Of a stretch of DNA of 5,693 nucleotides, positions 1 to 5,693 are shown in pieces; positions within the stretch are counted from its first letter, which is position 1, and every line of letters starts with the position of its first letter. The stretch comes from Rhodospirillales bacterium (GTDB taxonomy: Bacteria; Pseudomonadota; Alphaproteobacteria; Rhodospirillales; Defluviicoccaceae). The stretch is from NCBI GenBank assembly GCA_030622775.1, contig JAUXFS010000151.1, positions 1 through 5,693 on the forward strand. Reading direction: 5' to 3'. The notes under the pieces were generated by a model, which saw only the letters and a list, made by a program, of their open reading frames with translations, was not told the origin of the DNA and made no database searches. The translations under genes were made by a program, and so were the position numbers.

Positions 1-18
1 CCCACCGAGCGGCCTCAT
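1..18 (-). CDS. Possible start of the cognate ABC-2 permease gene (partial, runs off the window)
   Basis: The last ATG of the repeat array (18-16) opens a reading frame, M-R-P-L-G-G, that is still open at the window edge. ATPases of this ABC-2 type are usually followed directly by their membrane permease gene, often with overlapping stop and start codons, so a permease is expected here. Only six codons are visible. No domain can be seen, and the true start could lie further downstream. Confidence 0.3.
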
Positions 19-76
19 CCGAGCGGCCTCATCCGAGCGGCCTCATCCGTTCGGCCTCATCCGTTCGGCCTCATCC
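7..76 (-). repeat. 14-bp tandem repeat array at the ABC ATPase / permease junction
   Basis: Five head-to-tail 14-bp units lie at 7-20, 21-34, 35-48, 49-62 and 63-76. On the plus strand three read GAGCGGCCTCATCC and two read GTTCGGCCTCATCC. On the minus strand every unit contains ATGA, an overlapping start and stop codon. The first ATGA is the ATPase stop (73-71) overlapping an ATG (74-72). Because 14 is one less than a multiple of three, each ATG reads five codons (MRPNG or MRPLG) and stops at the TGA overlapping the next ATG. The last ATG (18-16) stays open to the window edge. The array and the stop/start geometry are read directly from the sequence; a role in translational coupling is inference. 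Confidence 0.95.
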
Positions 77-1063
77 GTCCGGGCCCTCGCCGGCCGCTCC
101 GTCCGGCTGACTGGTCAACTGCAGGAAGATGTCCTCCAGTTCCGCTTCGCGCGTGGTCAAGTCGATGATGGTCAAACCGGCATCGCGCAACGCGGTCAGA
201 ATCTCTCCGCTGTGAATCCTGCTGGGCGGATAGTGGAAGACGAGCCGTCCGGGACGGGCGAGTTCCACATTGAAGCAGGTGAGCGACTCGGGCACCGAGT
301 CGATGGCCTCGGACACCGTCACCGTCATCTCCTTGGCGTCGAGACGCTGAAGCAAAGCCTCGGTGGTATCGCACGCGATCAGCCTGCCGTGGTTGATGAT
401 CGCGATGCGGTCGCACAGCGTCTGCGCCTCCTCCAGGTAATGGGTGGTCAACAGGATCGTCACGCCGCTGTCCTTGAGGCGGCGCACGTACGACCACAAC
501 TGGCGGCGGAGCGCGACATCGACCCCGGCGGTCGGCTCGTCGAGAACCAGGACCGGCGGCGAATGGACCATCGCCTTGCCGACCAACAACCGCCGGCGCA
601 TCCCGCCCGAGAGCGACCGGGCGTAGGCTCCGGCCTGGCGGGTCAGGCCCACCGCCTCGAGGATCTCGTCGGTGCGCCGGTCGGCCTTGGGCACGCCGTA
701 GAGGCCGGCCTGCAGTTCGAGCAGTTCGCGCGGCGTGAAGAACGGATCGATGTTGAGCTCCTGCGGGACGACTCCGATCGCCCGCCTGGCGGCGCGCATG
801 TCGCGGTCGATGTCGTAGCCCCAGATCCGCGCCTCGCCCGAGGTCCGGATCACCAGACCGGCGAGAATGTTGATCAGCGTCGATTTGCCGGCGCCGTTGG
901 GCCCCAGGAGGCCGAAGAACGAGCCGGCGGGAACGGTCAGGGTGACGTCCTTCAGCGCCCGGACCGGCGGTTGTCCGCGGTGGCCGGGATAGGTCTTGCC
1001 GAGATCGACGATCTCGACGGCGGCCTCGTTGGCGAAGGCTGTCTCGTTGGCGAAGGCGGGCAT
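71..1063 (-). CDS. ABC-2 type transporter ATP-binding protein (YadG/DrrA/NodI-like)
   Basis: This is the cytoplasmic ATPase of an exporter, coupling ATP hydrolysis to export by a separate membrane permease; the substrate cannot be deduced. Counting from the ATG at 1063 (330 residues), Walker A GPNGAGKS is at 54-61, the Q-loop glutamine at 101 in GVVPQE, the LSGGM signature at 151-155, Walker B VLVLDE at 171-176 with catalytic E176, the D-loop at 179-182 and the switch histidine at 208 in TTHYLEEA. The GVVPQELNIDPFF stretch and the TTHYLEEA form are typical of the YadG/DrrA/NodI group, as is the C-terminal AELEDIFLQLT. The start is uncertain. The ATG at 1063 sits close to the conserved domain but lacks a clear ribosome site; a TTG at 1114 would add 17 residues. 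The stop overlaps an ATG in the tandem array, suggesting coupling to a permease gene. Confidence 0.93.
   Translation of the reverse strand: MPAFANETAFANEAAVEIVDLGKTYPGHRGQPPVRALKDVTLTVPAGSFFGLLGPNGAGKSTLINILAGLVIRTSGEARIWGYDIDRDMRAARRAIGVVPQELNIDPFFTPRELLELQAGLYGVPKADRRTDEILEAVGLTRQAGAYARSLSGGMRRRLLVGKAMVHSPPVLVLDEPTAGVDVALRRQLWSYVRRLKDSGVTILLTTHYLEEAQTLCDRIAIINHGRLIACDTTEALLQRLDAKEMTVTVSEAIDSVPESLTCFNVELARPGRLVFHYPPSRIHSGEILTALRDAGLTIIDLTTREAELEDIFLQLTSQPDGAAGEGPDG
1025..1057 (-). repeat. 18-bp in-frame duplication in the ABC ATPase N-terminus
   Basis: The 15-mer CTCGTTGGCGAAGGC occurs at 1025-1039 and again at 1043-1057, exactly 18 bp apart. It encodes a doubled six-residue segment (AFANET, AFANEA) just after the proposed start methionine and before the nucleotide-binding fold. 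It looks like a recent slippage duplication in a tolerant N-terminal tail. Confidence 0.85.
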
Positions 1064-1096
1064 TGATGTCGTCAATAGCGGCACGGTACGGGGAGA

Positions 1097-1124
1097 TTGA
1101 TTGTCCGGCGGCAATCGCTATCAT
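1097..1124 (+). promoter_or_regulatory. Candidate sigma-70 promoter for the zinc-finger gene and polA
   Basis: A TTGATT hexamer at 1097-1102 (4 of 6 matches to the -35 consensus) and TATCAT at 1119-1124 (5 of 6 matches to the -10 consensus) are separated by 16 bp. They lie in the divergent intergenic region, and transcription would begin about 48 bp before the zinc-finger ATG. This is a consensus match only. If the ABC ATPase really started at TTG 1114, the promoter would overlap its 5' end. Confidence 0.4.
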
Positions 1125-1178
1125 CCGGCCGTCTATCGGGTCAACGGTCCTGGCAAGATCGGAGGGGTATAGGGCGTC

Positions 1179-1358
1179 ATGAAGCCGGATGAAATCATTC
1201 AAGTCGAAAGTCGCGTTGTCGGTTGCGACGGGGGCGGCGGCGCCCTCGGCCACCCCCTCGTGTATCTGAAGATCGGCGGGGACGGCGAGAGCGTCTGTCC
1301 TTATTGTTCGCGCCGGTTCGTTCTCGCCGAGGGCGCGGAAGAGGCGGCGGGACACTGA
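1179..1358 (+). CDS. zf-CHCC zinc-finger domain protein, NDUFS6-like (59 aa)
   Basis: This short gene encodes 59 residues with the zf-CHCC pattern: C16, H25, C40 and C43. Family-typical features are the CDGGGGALGHP stretch at 16-26 and the CPYCSRRFVL ending at 40-49. The four residues are expected to bind one zinc. The family includes the mitochondrial complex I subunit NDUFS6 and many small alphaproteobacterial proteins, where a link to complex I is likely but was not shown here. The ATG at 1179 is preceded by GGAGGGG (1161-1167), a good Shine-Dalgarno core at somewhat long spacing, and by AGGG at 1171-1174. The stop is 31 bp before the polA start on the same strand, so the two are probably co-transcribed. 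It is divergent from the ABC ATPase. The protein is complete and of normal length for the bacterial family. Confidence 0.9.
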   Translation: MKPDEIIQVESRVVGCDGGGGALGHPLVYLKIGGDGESVCPYCSRRFVLAEGAEEAAGH

Positions 1359-1389
1359 TACCAACGCTCACGGATAGTGACCCATTGGT

Positions 1390-1391
<2 letters not shown>
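1358..1391 (+). promoter_or_regulatory. Hairpin spanning the zinc-finger/polA gap and the polA start codon
   Basis: Outer arms ATACCAA (1358-1364) and TTGGTAT (1385-1391) are perfectly complementary. Inside them TCAC (1368-1371) and GTGA (1377-1380) pair around a GGATA loop, giving a two-tier stem-loop with a small internal loop. The 3' arm includes the first two bases of the polA ATG, and the 5' arm begins at the last base of the upstream stop codon. No Shine-Dalgarno sequence is evident before polA. The structure could limit polA initiation, couple it to translation of the upstream gene, or be a copy of a dispersed palindromic repeat. The pairing is seen directly; any function is inferred. 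Confidence 0.55.
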
Positions 1392-4164
<2,773 letters not shown>

Positions 4165-4226
4165 TGGTCCACCAGGCGACCTCTCGGCGACGCGCTCGCA
4201 CCCCCCGCGAATAGGACATTCACCCT

Positions 4227-4251
4227 AAAACCGGTTTCATCCGACCGTTTT
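4227..4251 (+). terminator. Weak candidate terminator after polA
   Basis: AAAACCGG at 4227-4234 can pair with CCG (4241-4243) and GTTTT (4247-4251), leaving a three-base bulge and a six-base loop. It lies 63 bp after the polA stop and ends in four T residues. The stem is short and A-T rich at its base, so this is only a possibility. Confidence 0.25.
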
Positions 4252-4311
4252 GGCGTGTCGACGGCCCCGGCGTTCCCCGGGAAGAGGCGCTGTCTCCTCA
4301 GGAAAAACTAC

Positions 4312-4326
4312 TTAAAATTGTATTAA
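4312..4326. promoter_or_regulatory. TTAA-N7-TTAA motif (candidate CtrA-type binding site)
   Basis: TTAA at 4312-4315 and TTAA at 4323-4326 are separated by exactly seven bases. This matches the full-site consensus of CtrA, the alphaproteobacterial response regulator that controls cell-cycle, motility and envelope genes in different lineages. A weak -35/-10 pair, TTGTAT (4318-4323) and TAAATA (4342-4347) with an 18-bp spacer, overlaps and follows it, the arrangement known for CtrA-activated promoters. The motif is exact, but the surrounding 80 bp are 74% A+T, so chance occurrence is possible. Confidence 0.4.
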
Positions 4327-4327
4327 A

Positions 4328-4359
4328 GCAAAATTCCTACCTAAATAAGGGTATTTTGC
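4328..4359. repeat. Inverted repeat upstream of the RTX gene
   Basis: GCAAAAT at 4328-4334 is the exact reverse complement of ATTTTGC at 4353-4359. After one T-T mismatch the pairing continues inward with two C-G pairs and a T-G wobble, leaving a 10-base loop. It begins one base after the TTAA-N7-TTAA motif. It could be an operator, a transcribed hairpin or chance in AT-rich DNA. Confidence 0.45.
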
Positions 4360-4373
4360 AATCAAATTATCTC

Positions 4374-4379
4374 TAGAAT
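4374..4379 (+). promoter_or_regulatory. -10-like hexamer TAGAAT before the RTX gene
   Basis: TAGAAT matches the TATAAT consensus at 5 of 6 positions. No good -35 lies at 16-18 bp; TTGCAA at 4356-4361 is too close, at 12 bp. If used, a -10 here would need an activator, and transcription would start about 100 bp before the RTX ATG. Confidence 0.25.
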
Positions 4380-4409
4380 GCACTTCAACAGCCGGAGGTT
4401 GTGGAGTTG

Positions 4410-4490
4410 ATGACCCCTACCTGCCGGAAAAACTCTTCACGAGGGTTGCGATCCTTTCAATTGATCCACTTGGAGAAGACAGATGGCTGA
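4410..4490 (+). CDS. Possible 26-codon leader peptide overlapping the RTX start
   Basis: An ATG at 4410 is preceded by GGAGG (4394-4398) and TGGAG, a strong Shine-Dalgarno context with 11 bases between GGAGG and the ATG. It reads 26 codons, beginning MTPTCRKNSS, and stops at TGA 4488-4490, just inside the RTX gene that begins at 4483 in another frame. The peptide is basic, contains one cysteine and resembles no family I know. An even shorter 10-codon ORF (4378-4410) ends in a TGATG overlap with its start. It could be a regulatory leader that couples translation to the RTX gene, or a fortuitous ORF. Confidence 0.25.
   Translation: MTPTCRKNSSRGLRSFQLIHLEKTDG
4472..4478 (+). promoter_or_regulatory. 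Ribosome binding site of the RTX gene
   Basis: GGAGAAG lies with seven bases between its GGAG core and the ATG at 4483. It is the best Shine-Dalgarno match next to a start in the window, and it fixes this start. Confidence 0.8.
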
Positions 4491-5553
4491 CTTTTTTGAA
4501 CCCCCGTATCTCGGTACCCCCAACCCCGACGAAATGTTCGGAACGCCCGACGGCGAAGTGTTTTTCGGCGAAGAAGGTGCCGATAACATCTTCGGCGAAG
4601 GCGGCGGCGACAAGATCTATGGCGGCGACGACGGCGACTGGATCGAAGGCGGCGCCGGCAACGACCGCATCTGGGGCGAAGACGGAAACGACCAGATCTT
4701 TGGCGATTCCGGCGACGACACGGTCAGGGGCGGCCGCGGCAACGACAACATCGAGGGCGGCACCGGCGACGACCACATCAAGGGCGAGCAAGGCCGTGAC
4801 TACATCGATGGCGGTGACGGCGACGACTGCCTGCACGGCAACTCGGGCCGTGACACCGTGCTCGGCGGCGACGGCAACGACACCCTGTTGGGTAATGGCT
4901 CCATGGACACCATGGATGGCGGCAGGGGCAACGACGCGATGTCCGGCGGCGGCAAGGCCGACCTGATGACCGGCGGCAACGGCCACGACCTGATGACCGG
5001 CGACGCCGGCAACGACACCCTGTCCGGCGGCACCCAGAACGACACCCTGCTCGGCGGCGACGGTGCCGACAGCCTCCTCGGCGAGGCCAACGACGACCAG
5101 CTCGACGGCGGCAAGGGCCTCGACACCCTCGACGGCGGCGACGGCAACGACCTGCTCGCCGGCGGCGGCGGCAACGACACCCTGACCGGTGGCGCCGGCA
5201 GCGACACCTTCGCGTTCCGCCAGGGCGAAATCCAGGGCAACACCGACATGGACGTGATCACCGACTGGGATTCGTTCGACTCGAACGAGAAGATCCTGCT
5301 CTGCGGTCAGATCGACCCGTTCTTCACGGTCGCCAAGGTCGAGATCGGCTTCTACGACAACTTCGCCAACCTGGTGAAGGACGTTCGGATCGGCTTGTCG
5401 AACGGTCAGTTCATCCTGCTTCTCGATGCCGGCGACTCCGGCGACTGGGTTGCCGCCCACGCGGACGCCGAGGAACTGAACGCCGACAACTTCATCCGTG
5501 CGGCGGAGTGCGAGATCGGCGGCGAAGTCGAGTGCACGGACGACGTGATCTAA
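4483..5553 (+). CDS. RTX calcium-binding protein, probable type I secretion substrate (356 aa)
   Basis: The protein has a short N-terminal stretch (1-26) without a signal peptide, then 24 consecutive nonapeptides of the GGxGxDxLx type at 27-242 with no break in register. A degenerate extra copy (MFGTPDGEV) lies at 18-26. Such repeats bind calcium and fold into a parallel beta-roll outside the cell. The first ten units mostly begin with isoleucine (IFG, IYG, IEG), the last fourteen with leucine or methionine. A C-terminal region (243-356) begins FAFRQG and continues DVITDWD, as in serralysin-type and other RTX C-termini, and ends in acidic plus hydrophobic residues (TDDVI); it probably carries the uncleaved type I secretion signal. 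No catalytic or lytic domain is visible, so it may be structural, adhesive or a biofilm component. Four cysteines (C116, C274, C343, C351) are unusual for this class. No transporter genes for it lie in the window. The start has a good GGAG site. Confidence 0.93.
   Translation: MADFFEPPYLGTPNPDEMFGTPDGEVFFGEEGADNIFGEGGGDKIYGGDDGDWIEGGAGNDRIWGEDGNDQIFGDSGDDTVRGGRGNDNIEGGTGDDHIKGEQGRDYIDGGDGDDCLHGNSGRDTVLGGDGNDTLLGNGSMDTMDGGRGNDAMSGGGKADLMTGGNGHDLMTGDAGNDTLSGGTQNDTLLGGDGADSLLGEANDDQLDGGKGLDTLDGGDGNDLLAGGGGNDTLTGGAGSDTFAFRQGEIQGNTDMDVITDWDSFDSNEKILLCGQIDPFFTVAKVEIGFYDNFANLVKDVRIGLSNGQFILLLDAGDSGDWVAAHADAEELNADNFIRAAECEIGGEVECTDDVI
4561..5208 (+). repeat. 27-bp-period coding repeat (24 RTX nonapeptides)
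   Basis: The DNA underlying residues 27-242 of the RTX protein repeats with a 27-bp period. Units differ in sequence, but the cores encoding GGDGNDTL recur nearly identically, for example GGCGACGGCAACGAC at 4867-4881 and 5140-5154. Such a tract is prone to unit gain and loss, and it creates long spurious open frames on the opposite strand. Confidence 0.9.
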
Positions 5554-5577
5554 CGCAACCGTACCAAATGAGGGGCC

Positions 5578-5614
5578 CCTCCGTTTCTTGAGCGGGACCT
5601 CGACGAAACGGAGG
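5578..5614 (+). promoter_or_regulatory. Hairpin competing with the RTX terminator
   Basis: CCTCCGTTTC (5578-5587) is the exact reverse complement of GAAACGGAGG (5605-5614), a 10-bp stem with a 17-base loop. Two more pairs can form beyond a bulged A at 5615. Its 3' arm shares 5611-5614 with the left arm of the following terminator, so the two hairpins cannot form fully at once. It is not followed by a T run. A regulatory role is inference; it might instead stabilise the mRNA 3' end. Confidence 0.6.
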
Positions 5615-5660
5615 AGGGGCGGTGGCGCCAACGATGTGCCGCCGCTTCTCCTCGTTTTTT
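5611..5660 (+). terminator. Strong intrinsic terminator downstream of the RTX gene
   Basis: GAGGAGGGGCGGTGGC (5611-5626) pairs with GCCGCCGCTTCTCCTC (5638-5653) as an uninterrupted 16-bp stem with three G-U wobbles and an 11-base loop. One base later comes a run of six T residues (5655-5660). This is a classic factor-independent terminator for plus-strand transcription, 57 bp after the RTX stop codon. Confidence 0.85.
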
Positions 5661-5662
5661 GC

Positions 5663-5679
5663 CGGGACCGTCTGGTCCG
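5663..5679. repeat. Short stem-loop near the right edge
   Basis: GGACC (5665-5669) and GGTCC (5674-5678) form a perfect 5-bp stem with a GTCT tetraloop, extendable by a C-G pair (5663/5679) if one G is bulged. It follows the T run of the terminator. Its function is unknown and it may belong to whatever lies beyond the window. Confidence 0.4.
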
Positions 5680-5693
5680 ATGGCGCCAAAGCG

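Larger units (their letters stand above)
4165..4482. other. Intergenic region between polA and the RTX gene
   Basis: These 318 bp carry no convincing conserved gene. The first part, to about 4300, is GC-rich with short palindromes such as AAACCGGTTT (4228-4237). The stretch 4301-4380 is strongly AT-rich, with 21 G or C in 80 bases (26%), unlike the rest of the window. It holds a TTAA-N7-TTAA motif, a dyad and -10-like sequences. The last 100 bp contain a GGAGG and two very short ORFs that run into the RTX start. The layout looks like a dedicated promoter and leader for the RTX gene. Confidence 0.8.

Noticed and set aside
71..1063. The ABC ATPase as the type I exporter of the RTX protein
   Set aside because: It is a stand-alone ABC-2 type ATPase with no fused membrane domain, lies on the other strand over 3 kb away, and has no membrane-fusion partner gene in view.
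57..1364. Open frames overlapping the ABC ATPase (57-1364 minus, 212-1066 plus)
   Set aside because: The ATPase frame contains all nucleotide-binding motifs in order. The other frames give arginine- or glycine-rich sequence without domains.
4561..5208. Periodic repeat in the RTX gene as a possible CRISPR-like array
   Set aside because: The 27-bp period has no unique spacers and encodes in-frame nonapeptides. It is a protein repeat.
4417..5631. A 404-codon open frame on the minus strand opposite the RTX gene
   Set aside because: Its repetitive VVAVAAGHQ-like translation is only the antisense of the 27-bp RTX repeats, and it would start inside the terminator.
5492..5689. A 65-codon minus-strand ORF at the right edge
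   Set aside because: It runs through the terminator and into the RTX 3' end, with arginine- and proline-rich translation. It is best explained as an antisense shadow.
5634..5693. ATG at 5634 with a frame open to the window edge
   Set aside because: It begins in the loop of the terminator hairpin, has no nearby ribosome site, and only 20 codons are visible with no recognisable sequence.

Overview
The window is GC-rich apart from one AT-rich island. Its content points to an alphaproteobacterium, perhaps of the Rhodospirillales; this is an inference from gene content and no database search was possible. The clues are a small zf-CHCC zinc protein (a homologue of the mitochondrial complex I subunit NDUFS6, found mainly in Alphaproteobacteria), a 924-residue DNA polymerase I with a conserved proofreading site, and strong GC bias at third codon positions.

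Left part (1-1063, minus strand): the ATPase of an ABC-2 type exporter (YadG/DrrA/NodI-like). Its stop codon lies in a 14-bp tandem array (7-76) that probably leads into the cognate permease gene, of which at most the first six codons are inside the window. Every repeat unit carries an ATGA stop/start overlap, so the array reads as a chain of five-codon mini-ORFs between the two genes.

Middle part (1064-4164, plus strand): a divergent intergenic region with a plausible sigma-70 promoter, then the 59-codon zinc-finger gene (1179-1358) and polA (1390-4164), separated by 31 bp and probably co-transcribed. A hairpin spans that gap and takes in part of the polA start codon, which has no clear Shine-Dalgarno sequence.

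Right part (4165-5693, plus strand): a 318-bp gap whose 4301-4380 stretch is only 26% GC. It holds a perfect TTAA-N7-TTAA (CtrA-type) motif, an inverted repeat, and two tiny overlapping ORFs leading into the next gene. That gene (4483-5553) encodes a 356-residue acidic RTX protein with 24 uninterrupted calcium-binding nonapeptides and a C-terminal region resembling type I secretion substrates. It is followed by a strong intrinsic terminator whose stem competes with an upstream hairpin.

The three gene blocks look functionally independent: an exporter, a housekeeping pair, and a separately regulated secreted protein. No type I secretion machinery is visible. The most unusual signals are non-coding: the stop/start repeat array, the polA start hairpin, the island upstream of the RTX gene, and the paired hairpins at the RTX 3' end.
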